Made by a program: the position numbers and the translations under genes
The notes under the pieces: generated by a model
The model's input: only the letters and a program-made list of their open reading frames with translations
Databases searched by the model: none
What the model was told of the DNA's origin: nothing
NCBI GenBank assembly: GCA_944324485.1
Contig: CALUWM010000013.1
Location: 1-51,868 of the forward strand
Source: Candidatus Gastranaerophilales bacterium
Lineage (GTDB): Bacteria > Cyanobacteriota > Vampirovibrionia > Gastranaerophilales > Gastranaerophilaceae
DNA: 51,868 nucleotides
Direction: 5' to 3'
Shown: positions 43,326-51,480 of the stretch, piece by piece
Layout: each line of letters starts with the position of its first letter
How positions within the stretch are numbered: position 1 is the stretch's first letter

Positions 43326-44552
43326 ATGACAAATAAAATTAAGAAAAATTTTAATGTATATTTTGAAAATAAAGATTTAACTCAAAATGAGCAATATTCT
43401 GCTGCGATTGTAAAGTCTTTAATTAGGAGTATATTAGAACCCATTGCTTCAAATAATTCTAAAGCGATTGCCTTTTTGCGTCTAAAAAATATACCTGAAG
43501 TTGATGGTTTAATTAAGCGTCTTGAATATTCAGCGAATGTTACTTTGAAGGAATTTAGCGATTTTGAGTTTTCAAAATTTGATGTGGAAGATGTTGGTTT
43601 CGTTGTTCTTTCTACAAGCAGATATAATTGTGCCCTTATTTATAGAGAGGTGCAAGAAGATAAATTTGAAATATATTTAAAATTAAATTCTAAATTAGTT
43701 TCTGATGTATATGAAACTTTAAAAAATATATTTTTAATTAATTATGATGAAGAATTTTATTCATATCGTCCTGAAAGACGAGAAAATAATCTTTTAAATG
43801 AGGCTATTTTTAATATATTAAAATTTTTTGAAGAGACAATTAGAGAAAATGAATATAACACAAAAATTCAAGAAAATTACAGAAATGTTAATACAGTAAA
43901 TACAACATTTAGGAACGAGATATATCAAAATGTTCGTCAAATTGCACATGAAATCAAAAATCAATTAAGCATTTTGGATATTTATACAAGGATTTTTGAA
44001 AAGAAAACAAATGATTCAGAAACAGTTGAACCTATTAAGAAATCAATTTCATTGATAAAAAGTCAAATTGATCAATTCAAGAATTTTGATGTAATTAATT
44101 TGCAAGAAAAAAATATAAAATTAATTATTCAAGAATCAATTAAAATGTATGCAAATATTGCTAAAGAAAAAAATAATAAAATAGTTTTAATTGATGAAAT
44201 GGCTGGAGTTGAGGCTAATGCTTTTGTTGATGAAGAAAAGTTTTTAATTGTAATTAACAATATTATAAAAAACGCAAATGATGCTGTTGATAATGATGAA
44301 ATTATAGTTAAACTTGCTCAGATTGATGAAAAGATTAGAATTTCTTTTATAAATCATGGTGAAAAAATCGAACAAAAAAACCAAGAAAAAATATTTGAAC
44401 AAGGTTATACTACAAAAAAAGACGGTTGGGGGACAGGACTTTCGGTTTGCAAGAAGCTTATAGGGTCTCAATTTGGTACTTTGGAGCTGACGAAAAGCGA
44501 TGAAAAAGAGACCGAGTTTTCAATTTTGCTTCCGCTTGCACAATCTAAGTAA
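43326..44552 (+). CDS. Soluble sensor histidine kinase
   Basis: 408 residues with no membrane helix. Residues 1-~190 are an unrecognised sensor region. The dimerisation box has His208 in IAHEIKNQLS. The ATP domain has INNIIKNANDAVDND (N box), GYTTKKDGWGTGLSVCKKLI (G2 region) and a final ELTKSDEKETEFSILLPL. The HEIKNQLS box is the type seen in NtrB/AtoS-like kinases. It very probably pairs with the regulator just upstream and lies 15 bases before flgB. Confidence 0.88.
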   Translation: MTNKIKKNFNVYFENKDLTQNEQYSAAIVKSLIRSILEPIASNNSKAIAFLRLKNIPEVDGLIKRLEYSANVTLKEFSDFEFSKFDVEDVGFVVLSTSRYNCALIYREVQEDKFEIYLKLNSKLVSDVYETLKNIFLINYDEEFYSYRPERRENNLLNEAIFNILKFFEETIRENEYNTKIQENYRNVNTVNTTFRNEIYQNVRQIAHEIKNQLSILDIYTRIFEKKTNDSETVEPIKKSISLIKSQIDQFKNFDVINLQEKNIKLIIQESIKMYANIAKEKNNKIVLIDEMAGVEANAFVDEEKFLIVINNIIKNANDAVDNDEIIVKLAQIDEKIRISFINHGEKIEQKNQEKIFEQGYTTKKDGWGTGLSVCKKLIGSQFGTLELTKSDEKETEFSILLPLAQSK

Positions 44553-44567
44553 ATTGAGGATTGAATT

Positions 44568-45035
44568 ATGGATATAATTAGTAATAGAACAAAAGAAATA
44601 GCCGCAATGGCACTGGATGGACTTAATGAAAGAGCAAAAGCAATAAGTGCTAATACAGTTAATGTTTTGACTCCTGGGTATCAAAGAAAAGAGGTTTCTT
44701 TTGAATCAAGTCTCCAAGAGATTATCAAAAGAGAAGATGAAAAAGAACAAACAAAAATTCAAAATTCAATTGAGTATCAGAACAATCCAAAAAATGTTTT
44801 AGCGGGTCAAAGCCCTGCTCAAATTGCTTTTTTAAATAGTCAGGTTAATGATGGCTTTTTAATAGATGTTCAAAATGATATGGCTGAGCCTAATGGGTTG
44901 GATGGAAATAACGTAAATCTTGAAGTAGAAATGATGGATGAAGCTAAAAATGGTATGCAATATCAAGTTGTTGCAAACCTATTATCAAAATCCTATGCGG
45001 CTTTGGGTAGTATTATAAAAGGTCAAAATCAATAA
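44568..45035 (+). CDS. flgB: Flagellar basal-body rod protein FlgB
   Basis: 155 residues. The N-terminal rod motif is ISANTVNVLTPGYQRKEVSFE, the ANN/T-x-x-T-P-G-Y-x-x-x family opening. The C-terminal helix VVANLLSKSYAALGSIIKG completes the coiled core. It sits in the proximal rod above the MS ring. TTGAGGATT before the ATG serves as the ribosome binding site. First of three rod genes in order flgB-flgC-fliE. Confidence 0.92.
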   Translation: MDIISNRTKEIAAMALDGLNERAKAISANTVNVLTPGYQRKEVSFESSLQEIIKREDEKEQTKIQNSIEYQNNPKNVLAGQSPAQIAFLNSQVNDGFLIDVQNDMAEPNGLDGNNVNLEVEMMDEAKNGMQYQVVANLLSKSYAALGSIIKGQNQ

Positions 45036-45057
45036 TTTGTTTTTGAAAGGATAGAAT

Positions 45058-45549
45058 ATGAGTTTTAATGTTTTTGATATAGCTGCAACAGGTATGCACG
45101 CACAAAGAATTAAGATGGATACTGTTTCTTCTAATATTGCAAATGTTAATACAACAAGAAATGAATTTGGTGAAAAGCAAGTTTATCATAAAAAGCAAGT
45201 TAATTTTAAAGAAATGGTTTTAAAAAAGGGTCCTTCTTTTCCGAATGGAAATGTAAGTGTTGAATTTGATCCTCCTTCTGAACCTTATCTTAAAGGTGGA
45301 GTTAGCTTAAATGATAATATTATTTCAAAAGGTGTTATGGTGGATTCTATAACTGATGCTTCCAATCCAACGAAGATTGTTTATGATCCAAATCATCCTG
45401 ATGCAGATGAAAATGGATATGTTGAGCTTCCAAATGTAAATGTTGTGGAAGAGATGGTTAATATGGTTAATGCGTCCAGAGCTTACGAAGCAAATGTTAC
45501 AATTGCTCAAACAACAAAATCAATGATACAAAGTGCTATAAATATATAA
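45058..45549 (+). CDS. flgC: Flagellar basal-body rod protein FlgC
   Basis: 163 residues. ATGMHAQRIKMDTVSSNIANVNTT is the family N-terminus, and the C-terminus MVNMVNASRAYEANVTIAQTTKSM carries the conserved S/A-R-A-Y-E-A-N motif. GAAAGG precedes the ATG. Proximal rod subunit. Confidence 0.95.
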   Translation: MSFNVFDIAATGMHAQRIKMDTVSSNIANVNTTRNEFGEKQVYHKKQVNFKEMVLKKGPSFPNGNVSVEFDPPSEPYLKGGVSLNDNIISKGVMVDSITDASNPTKIVYDPNHPDADENGYVELPNVNVVEEMVNMVNASRAYEANVTIAQTTKSMIQSAINI

Positions 45550-45561
45550 TGAGGTTTGAAT

Positions 45562-46041
45562 ATGGGAAGTAATTTTTCAATAAATCCAAATTTTAATATG
45601 GGTGGCTTTAATAATTCCATTGATGATTTTAATAAGGTTTTTTCTAATTCGTTAAATAGTGCCGATAGAACTTTAGATAACGCTTCAAATTTTAATGAGA
45701 TATTTAATTCTATGTCTCAAAATATGGCACCTATTCAAGCCGGTACTCAAATAAATGACTTTAATAATTTGATAGACAATGCAAAAGAAAATCAAAATAT
45801 TTCTCCTGTCGCAAAAATGGCGAAAGACATAGGTTCAGGATTTTCTAAGGGTATAAATGATTTAAATACTGTTGATAAACAAGCAGAAGTTGATTTTGAA
45901 ACTTTCGCTTCCGGTGGAGATATAAGCGTTCATGAAGTAATGATTTCAGCTCAGAAATCCAGTCTTGCAATGCAGATGGCAATTCAATTAAGAAATCAGA
46001 TGTTGAATGCTTATAATGAGTTTAAATCTATGCAGATATAG
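45562..46041 (+). CDS. fliE: Flagellar hook-basal body protein FliE
   Basis: 159 residues from the ATG at 45562, with GAGG eight bases upstream; the in-frame TTG at 45556 is less likely. The C-terminal ~65 residues are the conserved FliE domain: ASGGDISVHEVMISAQKSSLAMQMAIQLRNQMLNAYNEF. The N-terminal ~90 residues are Asn/Ser/Phe-rich, longer than in E. coli (104 residues in all). FliE joins the MS ring to the rod. No further flagellar genes follow here. Confidence 0.9.
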   Translation: MGSNFSINPNFNMGGFNNSIDDFNKVFSNSLNSADRTLDNASNFNEIFNSMSQNMAPIQAGTQINDFNNLIDNAKENQNISPVAKMAKDIGSGFSKGINDLNTVDKQAEVDFETFASGGDISVHEVMISAQKSSLAMQMAIQLRNQMLNAYNEFKSMQI

Positions 46042-46044
46042 TTT

Positions 46045-47574
46045 TTATGAATATACATACGGCGGGCCATTTTTAATTTCAATAAGTATGGTTTCCGCTA
46101 GTTCTTTAAGTTCTTGTTTTGATTTTCCTTTTTGTGCTTGATATCTGAAATTTTCAAGCATAGGGTTTATTGCACTTAATTTTTTTGTTTTAAAATTGTC
46201 AATTTCTACTTGAATAAGTTGTTTTCGTAAATTGAGTTCACTTTTTGAATTTTCTCTTCCAACCATGACATCTTTAATGGCTTCAGCTGTATTTTTTAAC
46301 ATATAACCTGTTGCACTTATTGCACAGAATGAAAGAAATAAATATTTGTTAAATTTGTTTTCAGGATTTAAAATCCAGTTGTATAAATGTCCTCTTTCTT
46401 CATTTATATAGCAATAATATTGTATTTTTTCGCTTATGCCACCGAGTGCTTCCGGTGCTTGTGCATATATTTGTGCGTTTTTAATTTCTTTAATTGCACT
46501 TTGTATTTCATTAGGCGTTATATCTTTTATTCTAGAAAGATTTGTTTCCATTGTTTCTTCTTTTGCATTAATTGTTTTTAAAATTGCAATTAATTTTTTT
46601 AATCCTCTTTCTTTATCGCTTTCATTGATTGCGTTTTCAATTTCACTTCTTATTTTTTTATCTTCAAATTTTTCATAAAATGAATTTAAATTTACCGCTG
46701 TTTTTTGAAAATTCTTGTATAATCCAAAACAAAGTGCAACTATACCTACTGTTGCTCCTATCATTCCAAACATTAATTTGGTGTTTGTTTTTTTATTTTT
46801 ATCTTCATTTTTTTCGTTTTCTTTTCCTTTAAAATTTAAAAAACTTTTAAAATTTGTATTTTTATCGCCTTCTTTGCTTAAAACAGATTTAAAATAATTT
46901 GTCGTGTCTATTAATAAAGTGTTTACAACTTTTAATTTGCCTGAAAATGCTTCAGCTTCTACATTTATTAAATTTTTCTGAAGGTCATGTTCGATGTCGC
47001 AGTTTTGTTTTTTAATCCAAATTTCTTTTACTCCTTGAGTAAAGTTTTTTGCACAAGCTGTAATAGCAGTCATTAAACCCACTCCTATAAGACCGAATAT
47101 GTTTTTGGCATTTGGGTCTCTAAGCGCTCTATACATAGCAAAATGGGGTTCTTCAACGATATTAATGTTTCTTGCTAAATCTCCGGGGATTACCATTCCT
47201 GCTTCTTTTGAAATTGCTTTTGAATAATTTTTCATAAAAAAGCTTATTCCGATAATAGATGCTAAAGTTAGCCCTGTTGCTATGGCTATTGGTTTTATAG
47301 CTTTTTTATAATCAAAATTATTTTCGATTTCATTGGGGTTTTTATCTTCTTGAGGTTTAATATTTTCGGGAATTAAAAGCTGGGTTGATATACTGTCAAA
47401 GCTGTCAAAATCTTCTTGCTTTTTATCTTTTATGTAATTGTTTAATAAAACACCCTGAATTGTGTTTGTTTCGATTGTTTTTTTATTTTCTTTAACCGTA
47501 TCAAACCTTGGTGATTGCTTTGAAGGTTTATTATTTATGTTTTTTTTGTATATATCAAATGATACTTTCTTCAT
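46045..47574 (-). CDS. Membrane protein with an internal duplication, unknown
   Basis: 509 residues, four membrane helices in two pairs (near 93-113, 137-157, 268-288 and 398-415). Two similar helical blocks are readable: one after the second helix, with CAKNFTQGVKEIW and LQKNLINVEAEAF; the other after the fourth, with MLKNTAEAIKDVM and LRKQLIQVEIDNF. They have the same spacing, so the protein arose by duplication. A Lys/Asn-rich cytosolic N-terminus precedes helix 1. AAGGAAG before the ATG is the ribosome binding site. The start overlaps the upstream zinc-motif gene by 20 bases. No family is recognised. Confidence 0.55.
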   Translation of the reverse strand: MKKVSFDIYKKNINNKPSKQSPRFDTVKENKKTIETNTIQGVLLNNYIKDKKQEDFDSFDSISTQLLIPENIKPQEDKNPNEIENNFDYKKAIKPIAIATGLTLASIIGISFFMKNYSKAISKEAGMVIPGDLARNINIVEEPHFAMYRALRDPNAKNIFGLIGVGLMTAITACAKNFTQGVKEIWIKKQNCDIEHDLQKNLINVEAEAFSGKLKVVNTLLIDTTNYFKSVLSKEGDKNTNFKSFLNFKGKENEKNEDKNKKTNTKLMFGMIGATVGIVALCFGLYKNFQKTAVNLNSFYEKFEDKKIRSEIENAINESDKERGLKKLIAILKTINAKEETMETNLSRIKDITPNEIQSAIKEIKNAQIYAQAPEALGGISEKIQYYCYINEERGHLYNWILNPENKFNKYLFLSFCAISATGYMLKNTAEAIKDVMVGRENSKSELNLRKQLIQVEIDNFKTKKLSAINPMLENFRYQAQKGKSKQELKELAETILIEIKNGPPYVYS

Positions 47575-48271
47575 CTTTTTCTTCCTTTGGATGGCGTTTT
47601 ATTCTAAAAATTCCTTTTAAGACTTTTTTTAACTCTCTTGCTTTTAGTTTTTCTATTTCTTCATTTTCATTGTTTTCGTCTTCATCTTCAACAAAAAGAG
47701 AAAGAATTGTTTTAAAGGCTTTTTTTATACTGTTTGAGCTAAAAGCTGAAATAAAGTTTTTTATTTCGCCGAATATCATAGCCAGCTTTTCTGTCGTTGA
47801 ATTAATTAAGTTGACAATAGAATTTGTTGTATTTTGAATAAATGTTTGAACATTTTTTATAACATTTGGAATTTTCGATATTAAATTTATTATAGGCAAT
47901 ACAAATGTTTTTACAATGAGTTTTACAGGAGCTTTTATAATTGCAGGCATGTTTTCAATATTTTGTATAAGTTTATCTAAATTTTTTTGCACTTTGTCAA
48001 GCCCGAGCATTATCCTGTTTTCTAAAAGTCTTTGTTGGCTTGCTTCAATTTTGTCAATTCTTGCTTGGATTTTTGCATCTTTAGCTGCAAGAATTTTCAT
48101 CCATTCTGCCATACATTCGTTATAGCTCATTTCGCCTGCTACTCTTGGCTTATTTTTATCTTTTCTTATTCCGCCGCCGCCCATGCCTGAGCATATAGGG
48201 CATGCTCCAATGGGGAGACCATGCGGACATTTTCCTGCTGTTTGAATTGTTTGATTTAAAGGTATTACCAT
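47555..48271 (-). CDS. Zinc-motif/coiled-coil protein, unknown
   Basis: 238 residues from the ATG at 48271, chosen for AAGG seven bases upstream; a GTG at 48292 would add seven residues. Near the N-terminus, GKCPHGLPIGACPICSGMGGGG has the look of a Cys/His zinc knuckle (C-x-H ... C-x-x-C). A helical region with basic coiled coil (45-95) follows, then an amphipathic/hydrophobic helix-rich part (about 95-165) that could lie on a membrane, and an acidic-then-basic C-terminus. Together with the downstream membrane protein (20-base overlap) it is probably one functional pair. Upstream lies a possible riboswitch. Confidence 0.5.
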   Translation of the reverse strand: MVIPLNQTIQTAGKCPHGLPIGACPICSGMGGGGIRKDKNKPRVAGEMSYNECMAEWMKILAAKDAKIQARIDKIEASQQRLLENRIMLGLDKVQKNLDKLIQNIENMPAIIKAPVKLIVKTFVLPIINLISKIPNVIKNVQTFIQNTTNSIVNLINSTTEKLAMIFGEIKNFISAFSSNSIKKAFKTILSLFVEDEDENNENEEIEKLKARELKKVLKGIFRIKRHPKEEKDEESII

Positions 48272-48275
48272 ATTA

Positions 48276-48292
48276 GCGCCTTTTTTGGGCAC
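48276..48292 (-). promoter_or_regulatory. Hairpin that can hide the ribosome binding site
   Basis: On the minus strand GTGCC, CAAAAAA, GGCGC can fold, placing the AAGG Shine-Dalgarno next to the ATG at 48271 in the loop/stem. This would suit translational control by the structured leader upstream. Confidence 0.3.
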
Positions 48293-48328
48293 TTAAATAC
48301 ATAAATAGCGATTTTGGAATTACGCAAA

Positions 48329-48395
48329 ATACGCAAAATTTCAGTATTCCGACTTTACGGCCGCGGCCCGGTTAGGGAATCGCACCCTTATTTCC
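48329..48395 (-). ncRNA. Structured leader, candidate cobalamin-type riboswitch
   Basis: A GC-rich patch within an AT-rich 143-base intergenic region. Read on the minus strand it holds GGGTGCGATTCCC, CTAACCGGGCCGCGG, CCGTAAAG and AGTCGGAATACTG in this order. The pattern GGTG-x-x-A-x-x-CC ... C-x-G-x-C-C-G-C ... GTAAAGTC resembles the conserved core of cobalamin riboswitches, including a degraded B12 box. The peripheral P7-P11 arm is absent, as in short cobalamin variants. It is 58 bases upstream of the zinc-motif gene. The match is by eye and partial. Confidence 0.35.
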
Positions 48396-48435
48396 TGTTT
48401 TTATTCTTTTTTTCAATTATACAACAAAAATGAAA

Positions 48436-48903
48436 TTATATTTCTTCTTCTAAATCTTCTTCTGATTCATCAGTTGGAAGTTTTATTTCTATACCCATTT
48501 CAGATAAAATATCTCTTGATTTGGGCCCATATGCTGTGTCTGCAAAATTTTCTAAAATTGTTTGATAGCAGACAACTGCATCTTTTTCATTGCCACGCAT
48601 TTTAAAGATGTTTCCAAGTTTATAATATATAGGAGCAAAAGCAGCTTCAGGAAGAACATCCATTTGTTCATCAAGTTTTAATTTAAGTGCAATCAAATTT
48701 TTTGAATCTTCGGGGGAATAAAATTCTCTTTCGTATATTTTTTTTGTTAAATAGTCAACGCTTTCGGTTAATTCAGTAAGGGCTTCTTGGCTCATTCCTT
48801 TTTTCTTTACGTTTTTTTTGGCAGCATCGGCAGGAAGCGCCTGATTTACCACAAGAGCTATAATTAGCATTAAAGGAATAAGTACTGATAAAGTTTGTTT
48901 CAA
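48436..48903 (-). CDS. Exported TPR-like protein
   Basis: 155 residues. The start is TTG with GGGGAG upstream. A signal peptide runs to about residue 28 (S-V-L-I-P-L-M-L-I-I-A-L-V). The mature part contains two TPR-like helix pairs (EAAFAPIYYKLGNIFKMRG and AVVCYQTILENFADTAYG). It ends in a very acidic tail (ESEEDLEEEI). The repeat AxxxYKLGNIxxxxG resembles YbgF/CpoB-type outer-membrane lipoproteins, but there is no lipobox. No partner is visible. Confidence 0.55.
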   Translation of the reverse strand: MKQTLSVLIPLMLIIALVVNQALPADAAKKNVKKKGMSQEALTELTESVDYLTKKIYEREFYSPEDSKNLIALKLKLDEQMDVLPEAAFAPIYYKLGNIFKMRGNEKDAVVCYQTILENFADTAYGPKSRDILSEMGIEIKLPTDESEEDLEEEI

Positions 48904-48962
48904 ATTTTTCTCCCCTCAATTTTATATTACAATAACTTTTTAAAAATTCCTCAATCTTCGGG

Positions 48963-48990
48963 TTGAAATTTCTTTGAATTTAATTAAAAT
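48963..48990 (+). promoter_or_regulatory. Promoter with leaderless start
   Basis: TTGAAA (48963-48968), 16 bases, TAAAAT (48985-48990), then seven bases to the ATG at 48998, with no ribosome binding site. Confidence 0.6.
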
Positions 48991-48997
48991 CATTTAT

Positions 48998-49486
48998 ATG
49001 AAAAAAATATTCTTGATTTTGACTTTATTTTCTTTTTTATCTGTCGGCGCACAGACTTTAAAAGGTGGCGTATCGCAGGATTATATACCAAAGGGTTTTT
49101 TTGGTTCTTGGGGAGTTATTTCTAAATTAAGTAATTCTAATAATCCTTCTTTATTTAATTATGAAAGCAGAGATATTTGGACACTTTCGGGATATGGAGA
49201 CACTTTGGTATTAGAGAATTTGGAGTCAGGTGCAAGATCTGAAATAAAAGTTAAAGATAAGTCGCATGATGGAAAAACACTGAAGTTTGAACGTGAAAAA
49301 ACTGTGAATGAAAATGGTAAAAAAGTTGTTTATAAAGAAACCGTGTGTTTTGTTTTATATGGAAATAATTTTTCAGGCACAGATGACTTTATTGTAGAAA
49401 GGTATGATTCGGATAACGAATTTGTAAAAAAGGATTCTGCTAAGTATATTATTTCAGGCGTTAGGATTTCAGGAACAAATCCTTAG
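48998..49486 (+). CDS. Exported beta-rich protein, unknown
   Basis: 162 residues from the ATG at 48998; an earlier in-frame start would break the signal peptide (MKKIFLILTLFSFLSVGAQ). The mature protein is rich in short beta strands: I-P-K-G-F-F-G-S-W-G-V, DIWTLSGYGDTLVLEN, LKFEREKTVN, SGTDDFIVERYDSDNEF. The sequence F-G-S-W near the start of a barrel recalls lipocalin/calycin-like entries, a weak likeness. A leaderless promoter drives it. Confidence 0.5.
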   Translation: MKKIFLILTLFSFLSVGAQTLKGGVSQDYIPKGFFGSWGVISKLSNSNNPSLFNYESRDIWTLSGYGDTLVLENLESGARSEIKVKDKSHDGKTLKFEREKTVNENGKKVVYKETVCFVLYGNNFSGTDDFIVERYDSDNEFVKKDSAKYIISGVRISGTNP

Positions 49487-49542
49487 TTTTTTCGTCTAAG
49501 AAGAAAGGATTTATGTTAAAATAGTAGTCAAAGGGTTGAAAA

Positions 49543-50484
49543 ATGCAAGATAAGATATTTGATTGCGTAATTTTGGGCGGAGGTCCTGCCGGATTGTCGG
49601 CAGCATTATATTTGAAGCGTGCTAATGTTGGTTGTGCTATTGTTGATAAATCAGCTTTGGGTGGGACGCCTGTAAATTATTGTGAAATAGAAAATTATTT
49701 GGGCTTGGGAAAAATTTCAGGTTTCGAATTATGCGAAAAATTTGAAGGTCATGTTGATAATTTTGATGTTCAAAAGTTTCCGTTTGAGGAAATTGAAAAT
49801 GTAGATTTGATTTCTCCAATAAAAAAAATCAAAACAAAAGAAAGCGAGTTTTTAGCAAGAACGGTAATAATTGCAACCGGTGCTAAGCCAAAAAAACTCA
49901 ATATCAAAGGAGAAAACGAAAACGTAGGTCGTGGAGTCAGTTATTGTGCCGTATGTGATGGTGCTTTTTATAAGGATAAAACGGTTTGTACTGTTGGCGG
50001 TGGCAATTCTGCTTTGGAAGAGGCTTTGTACTTAACAAAATTCGCTAAAAAAGTATATATAATTCATAGACGGGATAAATTCAGAGCTGATGATATTGTA
50101 CAAAAAAGGGTTTTAGAGAATAAAAAAATTGAGCTGCTTTTAAATTATATTCCGCTTGAAATTATTGCAAAAGATAAAGTTGAGAAAATAAAACTACAAA
50201 ATACTCAGACTTTAAAAACAATTGAATACAAGGTTGACGGAATTTTTCCTTACATAGGGCTTGAACCTAATGTAGAATTATTTTCAGGGCAAATTGAGGA
50301 AGATAAAAACGGTTTTATTTTGACTGATAGCACTATGAAAACTAATATTGACGGCGTGTATGCTATTGGAGACGTTAGAAATACTCCTCTAAGGCAGGTT
50401 ATTACGGCAGTTTCAGATGGTGCAGTTGCTGGAGTTGAAGTTAGTAAGTATTTAATGAATATAAAAGAAACAGTAAGGAATTGA
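49543..50484 (+). CDS. trxB: Thioredoxin reductase
   Basis: 313 residues. FAD site GGGPAGLSAALY (12-24), redox-active CAVCDG (C135, C138), NADPH site GGGNSALEEALYL near 154, and the FAD end motif GDVRNTPLRQVITAVSDGA. It passes electrons from NADPH to thioredoxin. AAAGGG precedes the ATG. The gene overlaps by three bases an upstream in-frame TTG of the next gene, and the two are likely co-transcribed. A ferredoxin-type partner cannot be excluded, but the motif R-R (HRRDKFRA) fits NADPH. Confidence 0.92.
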   Translation: MQDKIFDCVILGGGPAGLSAALYLKRANVGCAIVDKSALGGTPVNYCEIENYLGLGKISGFELCEKFEGHVDNFDVQKFPFEEIENVDLISPIKKIKTKESEFLARTVIIATGAKPKKLNIKGENENVGRGVSYCAVCDGAFYKDKTVCTVGGGNSALEEALYLTKFAKKVYIIHRRDKFRADDIVQKRVLENKKIELLLNYIPLEIIAKDKVEKIKLQNTQTLKTIEYKVDGIFPYIGLEPNVELFSGQIEEDKNGFILTDSTMKTNIDGVYAIGDVRNTPLRQVITAVSDGAVAGVEVSKYLMNIKETVRN

Positions 50485-50489
50485 TAAAG

Positions 50490-51458
50490 ATGAAAGCACT
50501 TGTCTATGACGAAAAGTTAAAATTAGTTGATAATTATCCTAAGCCGGTTCTTTCGGATGAAGAAGTTTTAATTAGAACTGTTATGGTGGGGATTTGTAAT
50601 ACTGATTTTGAAATCACAAAGGGATATATGGGCTATAAAGGTGTTTTAGGCCATGAATTTGTGGGAATCGTTGTAGAAGTTGGAAAAAATGCTAATAAAG
50701 ATATTGTTGGCAAAAGGGTTGTAGGAGAGATAAATTGTGCATGCGAAGAATGCAGCTGGTGTCATAATGGTTTACAAAGGCATTGTCCAAATCGTTCAAC
50801 TTTAGGAATATATAAAAAAGACGGATGTTTTAGTGAATATTTTACACTACCTTACAAGAATGTTTTTGTAATATCAGATAATATTGATGATATAACAGCA
50901 ACATTTACTGAACCTCTTGCGGCAGCATATGAAATTCTTGAGCAAGTTCACATTAAACCTGATTCAAAAGTTGCACTTTTGGGTGATGGGAAATTAGGTC
51001 TTTGTATTTCTTTGGTGTTTAAGGCTTTAAATATTGATTTTGTTCATATAGGAAAACATGAAAATAAGCTTAAGATATCTAAAGATTTAGGTGTTAAAAC
51101 AAAGTTGCTATCTGAATTAACAGAAAAAGACAGAAAAGCTTTTGATATTGTGATTGAGGCAACCGGCTCAACCGGTGGATTCGAGACAAGTGTTTCTCTT
51201 GTAAAACCTAGAGGGGTTCTGGTTTTAAAAAGTACGATTACTGCTAAAGAAGGGTTAAATTTAGCTTCAATAGTGGTTGATGAAATTAATATAGTTGGGT
51301 CTCGTTGTGGTAAATTTGCACCTATATTAAGATTGCTTGAGGATGGAAAAATAGATGTAAAGCCTTTGGTTGAAAAGGTTTATAATATTGAGGATTTTAT
51401 TGAAGCTTTTGACAATAATTCTAAAAAAGATACTTTGAAAGTTTTAGTTAAGTTTTAA
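50490..51458 (+). CDS. Zinc-dependent alcohol dehydrogenase (MDR family)
   Basis: 322 residues from the ATG at 50490, which has AAGGA upstream (the earlier TTG at 50481 is rejected). Catalytic zinc ligands are Cys in GICNTDFE, then His-Glu in LGHEFVG. Structural zinc uses the cysteines of CACEECSWCHNGLQRHC. The nucleotide fold has L-L-G-D-G-K-L-G. It is shorter than most (340-380) and the second substrate-binding part is compact. Substrate unknown; fermentation alcohol or polyol oxidation is possible. The last gene before the GC-rich repeats. Confidence 0.88.
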   Translation: MKALVYDEKLKLVDNYPKPVLSDEEVLIRTVMVGICNTDFEITKGYMGYKGVLGHEFVGIVVEVGKNANKDIVGKRVVGEINCACEECSWCHNGLQRHCPNRSTLGIYKKDGCFSEYFTLPYKNVFVISDNIDDITATFTEPLAAAYEILEQVHIKPDSKVALLGDGKLGLCISLVFKALNIDFVHIGKHENKLKISKDLGVKTKLLSELTEKDRKAFDIVIEATGSTGGFETSVSLVKPRGVLVLKSTITAKEGLNLASIVVDEINIVGSRCGKFAPILRLLEDGKIDVKPLVEKVYNIEDFIEAFDNNSKKDTLKVLVKF

Positions 51459-51480
51459 TTGTGGTAGAATATTAAAAAAG

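Noticed and set aside
48360-48400. tRNA T-arm-like GGGTGCGATTCCC
   Set aside because: The loop lacks TTC, the five-pair stem does not form, and no acceptor, D or anticodon arm can be found around it.
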